A stretch of 64,000 nucleotides of DNA from Ramlibacter rhizophilus (GCF_004681965.1 NZ_SMLL01000002.1:292980-356979); one strand, 5' to 3'. Numbered from the stretch's first letter, positions 8,520 to 18,917 are shown. The notes: generated by a model from the letters alone, not told the origin. Numbers and translations are program-made.

Positions 8520-9187
8520 CAGGCCGGCGCGGCCTCGCGCTGCAGCCGATCGATCATGAAATCCGCCGCCTGCTGGATGTGCTCGCGCGCGAGCTTCTCG
8601 GCCTTGCGACCGTCGCCTTCCATGAGCGCATGCAGCAGTGCCTCGTGCTGGTCCCAGATGTCGCGCGGGCGCTCGTCGCGCATGAGCACCTCGCCCATCA
8701 CCCGCTGCGTGTTGGCCCAGTGCGTGTCCATCGCGGGCGCGACGAGCGGATTGCGCGACAGCTCGTACACGAAGGCGTGGAAGGCCATGTCGGCCTGGAT
8801 CATGCGGGCGACGTCACCCGCGGCGACGGCTTCGCGTCCGGCGGCGATGTAGGCCGGGCCTTCGGCCGCGGCACGCTGCGGATTGCGCTCGGCGGCCTTG
8901 CGGAAGGCGAGGCCCTCGATCACCGCCCGCACGTCGTACATATTGCGCACGTGCTCCAGGTCCAGCGGCGCCACCTGCAGGCCGCGGCCGGGCGCCTCGC
9001 GCAGCACGCCCAGGTTGCGCAGCAGCAGCAGCGCCTGCTGCACCGGCTGGCGCGAGACGCCCAGCTCCTGCGCGAGCTGCTCCTGGATCACGCGCGCGCC
9101 GGGCGGCAGCTTGCCGGAGGCGATCTCTGCCAGGATCGCCTCCTGCACCAGTTCGACCAGCTTGGGCTGCGCGGCGAGGATCTTCAT
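8519..9187 (-). CDS. GntR-family (FadR/FCD type) transcriptional regulator
   Basis: A 222-residue regulator. Residues 1-75 form the GntR winged helix (IASGKLPPGARVIQEQLAQE, then LGVSRQPVQQALLLL). Residues about 80-215 are an all-helical FCD ligand domain with metal-binding type residues (DVRAVIEGLA; DMAFHAFVYELS; HEALLHALMEGD; REHIQQA). FCD regulators usually respond to an organic acid from the pathway they control. The ATG at 9187 begins just before the domain. It lies 10 bp after the TPP-enzyme gene and overlaps the kinase gene, so it is mid-operon. The perfect palindrome at 11014-11025 in front of the operon is a reasonable operator for it. Confidence 0.88.
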   Translation of the reverse strand: MKILAAQPKLVELVQEAILAEIASGKLPPGARVIQEQLAQELGVSRQPVQQALLLLRNLGVLREAPGRGLQVAPLDLEHVRNMYDVRAVIEGLAFRKAAERNPQRAAAEGPAYIAAGREAVAAGDVARMIQADMAFHAFVYELSRNPLVAPAMDTHWANTQRVMGEVLMRDERPRDIWDQHEALLHALMEGDGRKAEKLAREHIQQAADFMIDRLQREAAPA

Positions 9188-9197
9188 GCCGTCAATG

Positions 9198-10919
9198 CTA
9201 CCGGGCGCGCCACTTCCTCTCGGCCTCGTCCCAGGCTTCGAGGGGCTGCAGGTCGGGCACCCAGGCGAGGCCGGACTTGGCGTCCGAGGAGACGGCCTCC
9301 GGCGTGACCACCACGTCGAGCAGGGCCGGACGGCTGGCCATCGCACGGGCGATCGCGCCTGGCAGGTCCTCGGCTTTCTCCACGCGCTCGGCGTGCATGC
9401 CGAAGGCGCGGGCCATGGCCGCATGGTCGCTGTACTGCAGCCGCGTGCCGACCACCTTGCCGTGCGACTCCTGCTGGTCGCGCACCTCGATGGCCCAGGA
9501 CCCGTTGTTCGCCACGACGATGAGCACCGGCGCCTGGTGCCGCACGGCCGTGTCGATCTCCATCGCCTGGAAACCGAAGGCGCCATCGCCCGTGGCCACC
9601 ACCACGGGCCGGTCGGGACAGGCGAGCGCCGCGGCGATGCCGAAGGGCGTGCCCACCCCGATGCAGCCGAGCGGCCCCGGGTCGAGGTACGTGGACGCGG
9701 GCAGGCCCACGCGCGCGAAGCTCAGGAAGTCGCCGCCGTCGGCCACGACGATCGCGTCGGCCGGCAGCGCCTCGCGCAGCGCGGCGAGCGCGCGGTTCGG
9801 ATGCATGCGGCCGTCGCTGCCGGCGGGCGCCTCGCGCATCGTCGCGGCCAGCTTGTCGGAGCGCTCCGCGTGTTTCGCGCGCAGGCCCTGCACCCACGCG
9901 CGGTCGGTCGCGGGCTCGCGCTGGCCGGCCGCGGCCAGGATGGCGTCCAGCGCGAGCGCGGGCGTGGCGAACAGCTCGACGGCGCCGCGGCGGTTGTCGC
10001 GCAGCTCCGATGCGGCATCGGCAATGCGCAGGAAGCGCGCGTCGCCGAACACGGCCGGTGAACCGTAGGCGAGCTGGAAGTCCAGCCTGCGCCCGATGGT
10101 GACCACGAGGTCGGCCTGGCCCATGACCGAGCCGCGCATGGCGGCCACCACGGACGGGTGGTCCTCCGCGACGAGGCCGCGGCTTTCGCCGGTGTCGAGG
10201 TAGGCCGCGCCGAGCCGCGTCAGCAGTTGCGTGAGCTGCGGCCCGGCGCCCTGCGCGCCGCGGCCCGAGATCACCAGCGGACGCTTCGCGGACCACAGCA
10301 GATCGACGGCGGCATCGATCTGCGCCGGATCGGGCGCGAAGCGCGGCGGGGCCTTGGGCGCGAAGTGTTCGGCCAGCTGCACGGCCGCCGGCACCTCGGC
10401 GCGCAGCGTGTCCACGGGAAAGTCGAGGTACACCGGCCCGGGCTCGCCGCCCTCCCCCTGCGCGCGCGACACGGCTTCGTCCAGCTCCTGCAGCACCAGC
10501 GCGGGCTCGCGCACGGTGCGCGCATAGCGCGTGACGGACCTCACCAGGTCGGTGTGCACCATGTCCTGCAGGGCGCCGCGGTTCTCCTGCGGACGCGGCG
10601 GCGTTCCCGACAGCACCAGCACCGGCGTGCGCGCGACGTGCGCGTTGGCGATGCCGGTCATCGCATTCGTCACGCCGGGGCCGGCCGTGACCAGCACGAC
10701 GCCGATGGTTCCGGTGAGCTGCGCCTCGGCCGTGGCCATGTGCACGGCGGCGCGCTCGTCGCGGACGTCGACGATGCGGATGCCTTCCGCATCCAGCCGC
10801 ATCCAGATCGGCATGACGTGGCCGCCGCAGAGCGCATAGACGCGCTGCACGCCCCGCTGCCTGAGAAAGCGGGCGATCAGGGCGGCGGCGCTCTGGTCGG
10901 TGACGGGAATGGCGGGCAT
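9198..10919 (-). CDS. Thiamine-diphosphate enzyme, acetolactate-synthase / 2-hydroxyacyl-CoA-lyase type
   Basis: A 573-residue ThDP enzyme with the standard three domains: N-terminal pyrimidine-binding (about 5-170, catalytic Glu in RDERAAVHMA), central (190-330, LVISGRGAQGAG) and C-terminal pyrophosphate-binding (365-540). The ThDP motif starts at GDGAFGFQAMEIDTAV near 443 and ends in ANNGSWAIE. AGGAGA precedes the ATG at 10919; the frame is open far upstream but that part is not homologous. It lacks an adjacent small subunit, so ordinary branched-chain synthesis is unlikely. The divergent acyl-CoA ligase makes a catabolic carboligase or acyl-CoA lyase plausible. Alternatives are oxalyl-CoA decarboxylase or IlvX-like proteins. 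Confidence 0.8.
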   Translation of the reverse strand: MPAIPVTDQSAAALIARFLRQRGVQRVYALCGGHVMPIWMRLDAEGIRIVDVRDERAAVHMATAEAQLTGTIGVVLVTAGPGVTNAMTGIANAHVARTPVLVLSGTPPRPQENRGALQDMVHTDLVRSVTRYARTVREPALVLQELDEAVSRAQGEGGEPGPVYLDFPVDTLRAEVPAAVQLAEHFAPKAPPRFAPDPAQIDAAVDLLWSAKRPLVISGRGAQGAGPQLTQLLTRLGAAYLDTGESRGLVAEDHPSVVAAMRGSVMGQADLVVTIGRRLDFQLAYGSPAVFGDARFLRIADAASELRDNRRGAVELFATPALALDAILAAAGQREPATDRAWVQGLRAKHAERSDKLAATMREAPAGSDGRMHPNRALAALREALPADAIVVADGGDFLSFARVGLPASTYLDPGPLGCIGVGTPFGIAAALACPDRPVVVATGDGAFGFQAMEIDTAVRHQAPVLIVVANNGSWAIEVRDQQESHGKVVGTRLQYSDHAAMARAFGMHAERVEKAEDLPGAIARAMASRPALLDVVVTPEAVSSDAKSGLAWVPDLQPLEAWDEAERKWRAR

Positions 10920-11000
10920 GGCAGGTCTCCTGGTCGAGGCGGACGGTGGCGCGGGCGGGATGGGCGGCGGCCGTGCTTGCGTTCCGCCGCGGCCGCCGGC

Positions 11001-11025
11001 ATCATAGCCGCATTCTGAATTCAGA
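11001..11025. promoter_or_regulatory. Perfect 12-bp palindrome with -10 element between divergent genes
   Basis: TCTGAATTCAGA at 11014-11025 is a perfect palindrome, and a second GAATTC core follows at 11031-11036. Reading leftwards, TATGAT (11006-11001) is a good sigma-70 -10 for the TPP-enzyme operon, so the palindrome covers the -35/spacer region where a repressor would block it. The flanks are GC-rich, which makes this AT-rich island stand out. The likely binder is the GntR protein of the same operon (inference). Confidence 0.5.
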
Positions 11026-11081
11026 GTTCGGAATTCGTCAAGCTCGCCAACACCCTTTGCTCCCGCCACCCGAGGACTTCC

Positions 11082-12629
<1,548 letters not shown>

Positions 12630-12755
12630 GCCGCGCGCACACCTGGATCGGCCGGACCGCTGCTGCTGTCGCCGGCGCGTCCGGGCCGGGCGCCTGCGCC
12701 ACTTCGCCCAGGACTGCTATACATTGGCTGGCGGTAACAATTCCAGAGAGAAACC

Positions 12756-13658
12756 ATGTCGATCCGATCCATCCTGAATGGCACCCTGATGGCACTGGCG
12801 GCTGCGACCGCTGCGCCGGCATTCGCGCAAGGCACACCCATCGATGCGGCCGCCTTCGACGCGCTGGTGGCGAGCGGCCCCGTGGCCGACGCCAAGACCG
12901 TCGTGTCGAACCAATGGGCCAGCAAGGTCAAGGAGTCCGGCACGCTGCGCCTCGGCGGCACGCGCACCTCCAACCTGTTCTCGCTGCTCAACGAGAAGGA
13001 CGGCAAGGTCCGCGGCTTCGATGCGGGCCTGGCCCAGCTCCTCACGCGCTACATCCTGGGCGACGGGTCCAAGTACCAGCTGACGCAGGTCACCTCCTCC
13101 ACCCGCGAGCAGGTGCTCATCAACGACCAGGTGGACGCCGTGCTGGCCACCTACTCCATCACCCCGGCCCGCGCGGAGAAGATTGCGTTCGCAGGCCCCT
13201 ACTACACCTCGCGGGCGGGGGTGCTGGTCAAGTCGAACAACAAGGACATCCAGTCCCACACGGACCTGGCCGGCAAGAAGGTCGCCACCCAGGCCGGATC
13301 GACCGGCCCCGCCATCCTCGCGCAGTTCGCGCCCAAGGCCGTCGTGCAGGAGTTCCAGACCCACCAGGAAGCCCTGGACGCCCTGCGCCAGGGACGCGTG
13401 GACGCCTACGTGACGGACTACACCCTGCTGCTCAATGCCTTGAGCCTCGGCACCGGCGAGGCGCGCCTGGCGGGTGCCCCCTTCGGCCCGCAGGACCCCT
13501 ACGGCGTCGGCCTGCCCAAGGGCTCGGACGGCGTGGCCTTCGTCAACGACTTCCTGAAGAAGATCCAGGCCGATGGCACCTGGGCCAAGCTGTGGACGGT
13601 GAGCATCGGCCAGCGCACCGGCAACACCAACGTCCCGACGCCGCCCCCCATCCGCTGA
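12756..13658 (+). CDS. Amino-acid ABC transporter substrate-binding protein (GltI-like)
   Basis: A 300-residue periplasmic protein with a signal peptide (LMALAAATAAPAFAQ). The mature part is a bacterial extracellular solute-binding family 3 fold: KVKESGTLRLGGTRTSN, then VRGFDAGLAQLLTRYILGD, DQVDAVLATYSITPARAEKIAFAG and GQKVATQAGSTGP-like lobe 2 entry (here GKKVATQAGSTGP). Such proteins bind glutamate/aspartate or other polar amino acids. GAGAGAAACC precedes the ATG. The first of two permease genes starts 4 bp after its stop, so it heads a three-gene operon. Confidence 0.88.
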   Translation: MSIRSILNGTLMALAAATAAPAFAQGTPIDAAAFDALVASGPVADAKTVVSNQWASKVKESGTLRLGGTRTSNLFSLLNEKDGKVRGFDAGLAQLLTRYILGDGSKYQLTQVTSSTREQVLINDQVDAVLATYSITPARAEKIAFAGPYYTSRAGVLVKSNNKDIQSHTDLAGKKVATQAGSTGPAILAQFAPKAVVQEFQTHQEALDALRQGRVDAYVTDYTLLLNALSLGTGEARLAGAPFGPQDPYGVGLPKGSDGVAFVNDFLKKIQADGTWAKLWTVSIGQRTGNTNVPTPPPIR

Positions 13659-13661
13659 GCA

Positions 13662-14324
13662 ATGGACGGTGTCCTTCGGCTGCTGGCCGAGTGGGGGCCT
13701 GCCTACGGGCAGGCCCTTTTGTTCACCTGGAAGCTCACGGTCCTGTCCTTCGCGGCCGGCATGGTGCTGGGCATCGTGGTGACGGTGGCACGGCTGCTTC
13801 CGCTGCGGCCGCTTCGCTTCGTGCTGACGGCCTACGTGGAGGTCTTTCGCAACATCCCGAGCGTGGCGCTGCTGATCTTCATCGTGTTCGCCCTGCCCGA
13901 TCTCAACGTCCTGATCGACTATGAACCCAGCGTGATCCTGACCTTGACCCTGGTGTGCTCCGCCTTCACCGCCGACTATGTGCGCACGGGCATCAACACG
14001 GTCGCGCGCGGCCAGGTGGAGGCCGCGCGCAGCCTGGGCATGCGGCCGCTGGTCGTCATCTTTTCCATCGTGTTGCCGCAGGCGCTGCGCTCGGTCGTCC
14101 AGCCGATGACGTCGCTGCTGATCGCGCTCATGCTGTCCACCTCACTGGCCTCGCAGGTGCCGGTGCCGGGCCGCGAACTCACGGCCCTCGTGGCCAAGAT
14201 CGCCACCGACTCCGCCGCCGGCATCCCGGCGTTCGCGGTCGCTGCGGCGCTGTACCTGGCGTCGGGCCTCGTCATCGCCTGGGCGGGCGCCACCCTGGAC
14301 AGGAAGCTGCGGATCCTGCGATGA
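13662..14324 (+). CDS. Amino-acid ABC transporter permease 1
   Basis: A 220-residue HisMQ-type inner-membrane permease with about five hydrophobic segments. The cytoplasmic EAA loop that docks the ATPase is visible as GQVEAARSLGMRPLVVIFSI at about 127-146, followed by VLPQALRS. It starts 4 bp after the binding-protein gene and overlaps the next permease by 4 bases (ATGA). It should form a heterodimer with that permease. No ATP-binding subunit gene is present in the operon. Confidence 0.88.
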   Translation: MDGVLRLLAEWGPAYGQALLFTWKLTVLSFAAGMVLGIVVTVARLLPLRPLRFVLTAYVEVFRNIPSVALLIFIVFALPDLNVLIDYEPSVILTLTLVCSAFTADYVRTGINTVARGQVEAARSLGMRPLVVIFSIVLPQALRSVVQPMTSLLIALMLSTSLASQVPVPGRELTALVAKIATDSAAGIPAFAVAAALYLASGLVIAWAGATLDRKLRILR

Positions 14325-15121
14325 GCCGTGCAATGGAAGACATCCTCTTCGGCGACCTGGGTCCGAAGGCGCAGGCCCTGGCCCGCGCCGCGAGCGTGAC
14401 GCTGGCCGTGGCGCTGCTGGCCCTGGGCGCGGCTGTCGTCTGGCGCTTCCATGCCGCCGGCCAGTTCGAAGCCCGGCTGTGGGAATTCTTCGCCTGGCAA
14501 ACGACCTGGGCCTTCCTGGGCAAGGGCCTGCTGGGCACGCTGGCCTCGGCGGCCATGGCGGCGGCGATCGCGCTGGTCCTCGGCCTGGTGCTGCTCCTGG
14601 GGCGCCTGTCGCGCCTGCGGCTCGTGCGCTGGCCGGCCGTCGCCGTCATCGAATTCCTGCGCGGCGTGCCCACCCTGCTCCTCATCTACGTGTGCTTCCT
14701 GGTCCTGCCCTCGGTCGGGATCAAGCTGAGTGCCTACTGGATGCTGACCCTGCCCGTGGCCCTGAGCACCGCAGCCGTCGTGGCCGAGGTGTACCGCGCC
14801 GGCGTGCTCGCCGTCCCCCGCGGCCAGACGGATGCGGCGCGCGCCCTGGGCCTGACCGAAGCTCGGGTCTTCGCCCACGTCGTCTTTCCCCAGGCGCTGC
14901 GCTTCATCGTCCCGGCCCTGGTCGCCGTGCTGGTCATCGTGGTCAAGGACACCACCTTCGGCTACGTCGTCACCTACGGCGAACTGCTGCAGAACGCCCG
15001 GGTGCTCATCGCCAACTACCGCTCGCTCGTGCCCGTGTACCTGGTCGTCGCGGTGCTGTATTGCCTGGTGAACTACGCCCTGTCCAGGGCCAGCCGCCGG
15101 CTCGCCCGGCCGGTGCATTGA
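14321..15121 (+). CDS. Amino-acid ABC transporter permease 2
   Basis: A 266-residue HisMQ-type permease. One hydrophobic segment sits near residues 20-40, followed by a longer periplasmic part and a canonical core with LRGVPTLLLIYV and EAA loop GQTDAARALGLTEARVFAHV near 169-188. The ATG overlaps the TGA of permease 1 (ATGA), indicating coupled translation. The next gene downstream is a Bug protein with its own leader, so the operon ends here without an ATPase gene. Confidence 0.88.
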   Translation: MSRAMEDILFGDLGPKAQALARAASVTLAVALLALGAAVVWRFHAAGQFEARLWEFFAWQTTWAFLGKGLLGTLASAAMAAAIALVLGLVLLLGRLSRLRLVRWPAVAVIEFLRGVPTLLLIYVCFLVLPSVGIKLSAYWMLTLPVALSTAAVVAEVYRAGVLAVPRGQTDAARALGLTEARVFAHVVFPQALRFIVPALVAVLVIVVKDTTFGYVVTYGELLQNARVLIANYRSLVPVYLVVAVLYCLVNYALSRASRRLARPVH

Positions 15122-15242
15122 CGGGCCGAGAGGCGGCGCGCCGAGCTTTTCCGTGAACCGGAAAACTCATTTCCTGGGCAGCCCATGGGCACCCGGGGCG
15201 TGGACTCCTACAGTGCGGACAAAACCACGACAGGAGACAAGC

Positions 15243-16214
15243 ATGCCCATCACGCGCCGCGCCGCCATGGCCTTCTCTGCATCGGCGATCGTTTCCCCGG
15301 CCGTCTTCGCGCAGGCCTACCCGAGCAAGCCGGTTCGCATCATCGTCCCGCAGCCGCCCGGAGGCGGCTTCGACTCCGTCGGCCGGCTGATCGCGGACCG
15401 CATGGGCAAGCTGAGCGGCCAGAGCTTCGTGGTCGAGAACCGCACCGGCTCGGGCACCCTGGTGGGCACCGACCTGGCCGCGAAGGCGCCGGCCGACGGG
15501 TACACGCTGGTGATCGGCTCGATCTCCAACATCGCGCTCAACCCGGGCCTGTACGCCAACCTGCCCTACGACAGCCTGCGCGACTTCGAGCCCATCGGCC
15601 TGCTGGTGAGCTACAGCTACACGCTGCTCGGCCGGAAAGACCTGCCCTTCAACAGCCTGCAGGACGTGCTGGCGCATGCCAAGGCCAACCCGGGCAAGCT
15701 GAGCTACGCCTCCGCGGGCAATGGCTCCGGCCAGCATGTGCTGGCCGCCGCCCTGTGGCACCTGGCCAAGGTGGACCTGGCCCACGTGCCCTACCGTGGC
15801 GCGCAGCCGGCCTACCAGGACCTGCTGGGCGGGCGGGTGGACCTGTTCTTCGACCTCTCCCCCACCGCGCGGCCGCAGGTGGACGCGGGCAACGTGAAGG
15901 CCCTGGCCGTCTCCGGCGCCGCGCGCAGTCCGATGCACCCCAACGTGCCCACGGTCAAGGAGACCGGCGCCGCCGACCTGCAGCTCGAATCCTGGTTCGG
16001 TCTCTTCGCCCCCACCGGGACACCGCCGGAGGTCCTGCAGAAGCTGCGGGCGGACTTCGCCAAGGTCGCCGCGATGCCGGACGTGCAGGAATCGCTGACC
16101 AAGACCGGCGGCAAGCCGATGTCCGCCCTGGGCGACGAGGCGCGCCAGATCGTCAAGCGGGACGTCGATCACTGGTCGCAGCTGGTCCGGCAGCTGGGCA
16201 TCCGGGCGGGCTAG
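15243..16214 (+). CDS. Bug/TctC-type binding protein
   Basis: A 323-residue periplasmic receptor with a twin-arginine-like signal start (MPITRRAAMAFSASAIVSPA). AGGAGA lies 7 bases before the ATG at 15243, which fixes the start; the frame is open to 15153. Family marks are YPSKPVRIIVPQPPGGGFDS, VVENRTGSGTLVG and PADGYTLVIGS. It lies 121 bp after the ABC operon and convergent with a LysR gene. It has no enzyme partner of its own, so it is an orphan receptor for an unknown carboxylate. Confidence 0.9.
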   Translation: MPITRRAAMAFSASAIVSPAVFAQAYPSKPVRIIVPQPPGGGFDSVGRLIADRMGKLSGQSFVVENRTGSGTLVGTDLAAKAPADGYTLVIGSISNIALNPGLYANLPYDSLRDFEPIGLLVSYSYTLLGRKDLPFNSLQDVLAHAKANPGKLSYASAGNGSGQHVLAAALWHLAKVDLAHVPYRGAQPAYQDLLGGRVDLFFDLSPTARPQVDAGNVKALAVSGAARSPMHPNVPTVKETGAADLQLESWFGLFAPTGTPPEVLQKLRADFAKVAAMPDVQESLTKTGGKPMSALGDEARQIVKRDVDHWSQLVRQLGIRAG

Positions 16215-16241
16215 GCGCCGGAGCAGGTCCGCGGGCGGCGG

Positions 16242-17153
16242 TCAGGACGGGACCACGCGCTCGCCCGACATGTTGTCCCCGAGGAAGTCCAGCAGCCGGC
16301 GCACGGCGGGGACCATGCCGCGGCGTGAGGGGAACACCGCCAGCACCCGGGCGGGTGGAGGCTCCCAGCCGGGCAGCACCGGGACGAGCCGGCCGTCACG
16401 CAGTTCGTCGGTGCACAGGTAGTCGGGCAGCACGCTCATTCCGGTCCCCTGCAGCACCGCGAAGCGCAGCGTGAACAGGTCGTCGGCGGTGTAGACGGGG
16501 CGGTGCACCAGCTCGAAGGTGGCGCCGCGCGGCCCGGCGAGCGTCCACCGCGCCGCGCCGTCCGCGGCAGCCATCGCCACCGTGGGAAGGCGCGCCAGGT
16601 CTTCGGCACGGGCCGGCGTGCCCAGGCGCTGCAGCAGTTGGGGGCTGGCCGCGAGGACGGAGCGCGTGGGGCCGAGGTTCTTCACGACGAGCGAGCCGCT
16701 GTCATCGACGGTGCTTCGCACCCGCAGTGCAATGTCGATGCCCTCCTGCACCAGGTCCACCACGCGGTTGCTGACCTGCATCTCCACGCGCACCAGTGGG
16801 TAGGTGGCCATGAAGCGGGGCAGCAAGGCGCCGACGGTGGACTGCGCCAGCGTGACGGGGCAGCTGATGCGCACGGTGCCGCTGGGCTCGCTGCGCACGC
16901 CCGCCAGCGCCTCCTCGGCCGCCTGGGCCTGCTCGCGCACGACCACGCAGTGCCGGTGGTAGATCTGCCCCGCCTCGGTGAGCGACAGCTTCCGTGTCGT
17001 TCGCTGCAGCAGCCGCACGCCCAGGCGCTCCTCCAGCTCGGCGACACGGCGCGACAGGCGCGACTTGGGCACGTGCAGCGCGCGCCCGGCCGCGGCAAAA
17101 CCGCTGCGGTCCACCACTTCGGCAAAGAAGAACATGTCGTTGAGGTCCTGCAC
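16242..17153 (-). CDS. LysR-family regulator, divergent from azoR
   Basis: A 303-residue LysR protein. Helix-turn-helix at residues 2-60 ([40 protein letters not shown]). The effector domain follows from about 90 ([13 protein letters not shown]). It resembles the AaeR/DsdC-like LysR group found beside flavin reductases and quinone-stress genes. It is divergent from azoR with 119 bp between start codons, where an inverted repeat at 17222-17239 could be its site. It probably activates azoR when quinones or electrophiles are present (inference). Confidence 0.9.
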   Translation of the reverse strand: MQDLNDMFFFAEVVDRSGFAAAGRALHVPKSRLSRRVAELEERLGVRLLQRTTRKLSLTEAGQIYHRHCVVVREQAQAAEEALAGVRSEPSGTVRISCPVTLAQSTVGALLPRFMATYPLVRVEMQVSNRVVDLVQEGIDIALRVRSTVDDSGSLVVKNLGPTRSVLAASPQLLQRLGTPARAEDLARLPTVAMAAADGAARWTLAGPRGATFELVHRPVYTADDLFTLRFAVLQGTGMSVLPDYLCTDELRDGRLVPVLPGWEPPPARVLAVFPSRRGMVPAVRRLLDFLGDNMSGERVVPS

Positions 17154-17221
17154 GATTGTCCTTCTGGTGGAACGGTGAAAGCCGATTCTGCCGTCTTATC
17201 GCATCGTCGTCCCAGTTTCAT

Positions 17222-17239
17222 ACTCGTTCCCAAGCGAGT
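17222..17239. promoter_or_regulatory. Inverted repeat in the LysR/azoR gap (candidate LysR site)
   Basis: ACTCG (17222-17226) and CGAGT (17235-17239) are an inverted repeat with an 8-bp spacer, about the size of a LysR recognition site. It lies 34 bp before the azoR start codon, close enough to influence RNA polymerase at that promoter. Confidence 0.4.
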
Positions 17240-17272
17240 CGCCCTTGGCTCGCATCGCAAAAGGAACCTGAA

Positions 17273-17923
17273 ATGAAACTGCTGCACATCGATTCCAGCC
17301 CCCTGGCGGGCGCCTCCGCATCGCGTGAACTGACGCGCCGCACCGTCGCGCGCTGGACTGCCGCGCATCCGGGCACGCAGGTCGAGGCGCTCGACCTGGT
17401 GGCCGAGGCGCCCGCCCACCTCGATGGCGACTCCCTCGGCTTCCGCCTGCAGCCCGATGCGGCCGCGCTGACCGACGCCCAGCGCCGCGAAAACGCGGTG
17501 TCCGAGCGTCTGGTGCGCCAGTTCCTGGATGCGGACGTGATCGTCGTGGGCGCGCCGCTCTACAACTTCGGCATCCCGAGCCAGCTGAAGGCCTGGATCG
17601 ACCGCGTCGCGCAGGCCGGCCGCACCTTCCGCTACACCGCGAGCGGCCCGGAAGGCCTGGCCGGCGGCAAGACCGTCATCGTGGTGTCCACCCGCGGCGG
17701 CCAGTACGCCGGAAAGCCCGCCATGGAGGCGATGGAGCACCAGGAGAGCTACCTGCGGACGGTGTTCGGCTTCTTCGGGATCACCGACGTGCGCATCGTC
17801 CGCGCCGAAGGTCTCGCGATGGGCGACGAGGCCCGCGCCCGGGCGATGGCCGAGGCCGAGGTGGCCATTGCGGCGCACACGGCCGAGCCCGCGAACCAGG
17901 CCCAGGCCGCGCTGCGGGCCTGA
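17273..17923 (+). CDS. azoR: FMN-dependent NADH:quinone/azo reductase
   Basis: A 216-residue flavodoxin-fold protein. The FMN phosphate loop is at residues 8-22 ([15 protein letters not shown]). The flavin/substrate region is [19 protein letters not shown] near 93-111, and [10 protein letters not shown] near 141-150 lines the isoalloxazine site. The family reduces quinones and azo bonds by two-electron transfer from NADH, protecting against thiol and quinone stress. AAGGAACC precedes the ATG at 17273. Length is slightly above E. coli AzoR (about 200 residues). A LysR gene is divergent and probably controls it. Confidence 0.88.
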   Translation: MKLLHIDSSPLAGASASRELTRRTVARWTAAHPGTQVEALDLVAEAPAHLDGDSLGFRLQPDAAALTDAQRRENAVSERLVRQFLDADVIVVGAPLYNFGIPSQLKAWIDRVAQAGRTFRYTASGPEGLAGGKTVIVVSTRGGQYAGKPAMEAMEHQESYLRTVFGFFGITDVRIVRAEGLAMGDEARARAMAEAEVAIAAHTAEPANQAQAALRA

Positions 17924-17964
17924 GCACTGCAAGCCGTGGCACCCCTTGCTTCGGTTCCGGGAAC

Positions 17965-18048
17965 GTGGGCTTGCTCGTCTCGCCTCGTGCGGTGGCCATC
18001 ACGGGAACGGAGTACGTGATCGACGGGGGGACGGTGCCGATGGCCTGA
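17965..18048 (+). pseudogene. C-terminal remnant of a short-chain dehydrogenase
   Basis: In the 251-bp gap after azoR, a frame reads AVAITGTEYVIDGGTVPMA then TGA (stop 18046-18048). 'TGTEYVIDGGTVP' is the characteristic C-terminus of SDR oxidoreductases. Nothing upstream in the gap encodes the rest of an SDR, and the preceding codons fit the family poorly. It is therefore a broken gene, of which only about 20 recognisable residues remain. Confidence 0.6.
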
Positions 18049-18174
18049 GCACGCCAGCTGCCCAGGTGCAGCCGCCCGGCTGCCGTTCGTTACAGCCAGG
18101 TGTCGAAACGCCGCCGGCTCGATCGTCGTACTCCCGATGGCGCGCATCCGCGCGCCGCAACCAGGAGAACGCAC

Positions 18175-18528
18175 ATGAGTTACGTGGACGGTTTCGTGAT
18201 CGCCGTGCCCACAGCCAACAAGGAGATGTACCTCCAGCACGCCCGCGTCGCCGCTCAGATCTTCAAGGAGCTCGGCGCCCTGGAGATCGTGGAGTGCTGG
18301 GGCGACGACGTGCCGGAAGGCAAGCTCACCTCGTTTCCCATGGCCGTCCAGCGCAAGGAGGACGAGACCGTCGTCTTCTCCTGGATCAGCTGGCCAGACA
18401 AGGCCCGGCGCGACGAGGGCATGAAGAAGTTCATGGACGACCCGCGGCTGAAGGACATGAAGGACATGCCCTTCGATGGCCAGCGCATGATCTTCGGCGG
18501 CTTCCAGGCCATCCTGGAGGTGAAGTGA
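18175..18528 (+). CDS. DUF1428 family protein
   Basis: A 117-residue protein with the diagnostic DUF1428 start MSYVDGFVIAVPTANKEMY. It continues with an E-x-W-G-D-D segment (VECWGDDVPEG), WISWPDKARRDEGMKK, and the ending MIFGGFQAIL. The fold is a ferredoxin-like dimeric alpha-beta barrel; no reaction is established. AGGAGA lies 7 bases before the ATG. Its stop overlaps the start of the next VOC gene by one base, so both are made together. Confidence 0.9.
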   Translation: MSYVDGFVIAVPTANKEMYLQHARVAAQIFKELGALEIVECWGDDVPEGKLTSFPMAVQRKEDETVVFSWISWPDKARRDEGMKKFMDDPRLKDMKDMPFDGQRMIFGGFQAILEVK

Positions 18529-18917
18529 TGCTGCAGGCGTGCCCGATGTACGCCTACATCCCGGCGAAGGACATCGCCCGCGCACGCCGCTTCTATGAGG
18601 ACGTGCTCGGGCTGCGCCCGAAGGAAGAGACGAATGGCGGCGTCGTGTACGAGTTCGGCGGCGGCACGGCCGCCTTCCTCTACCCCACGCCGAACGCCGG
18701 CACCTCGCAGGCCAGCCAGGCCTTCTGGTCGGTGCCGGACGTGGACGCGCAGATGCAGGCCCTGAAATCGCGGGGCCTGCGGTTCGAGACCTACGAGGAC
18801 ATGCCCGGTGAACGCAGCCCGCAGGGAGCGGTCACCGCCGGCGGCGCCAAGGCCGCCTGGTTCAAGGACAGCGAAGGCAACATCATGGCCTTGATCGAGA
18901 CCGTGTCGAAGGGCTGA
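18528..18917 (+). CDS. VOC family protein (glyoxalase-like)
   Basis: A 129-residue VOC protein: PMYAYIPAKDIARARRFYED at 6-25 and WSVPDVDAQMQALKSRGLRF in the second half, ending GNIMALIE. The expected first histidine is replaced (MYAYI), so the usual metal site may be incomplete, as in ligand-binding VOC members. The TGATG overlap with DUF1428 indicates translational coupling. DUF1428 and VOC genes are often neighbours in proteobacteria, but the shared role is unknown. Confidence 0.88.
   Translation: MLQACPMYAYIPAKDIARARRFYEDVLGLRPKEETNGGVVYEFGGGTAAFLYPTPNAGTSQASQAFWSVPDVDAQMQALKSRGLRFETYEDMPGERSPQGAVTAGGAKAAWFKDSEGNIMALIETVSKG

Noticed and set aside
9198..10919. Biosynthetic acetolactate synthase (IlvB)
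   Set aside because: No IlvN/IlvH small subunit or ilvC gene is adjacent and the neighbours are catabolic; kept only as a family-level call.
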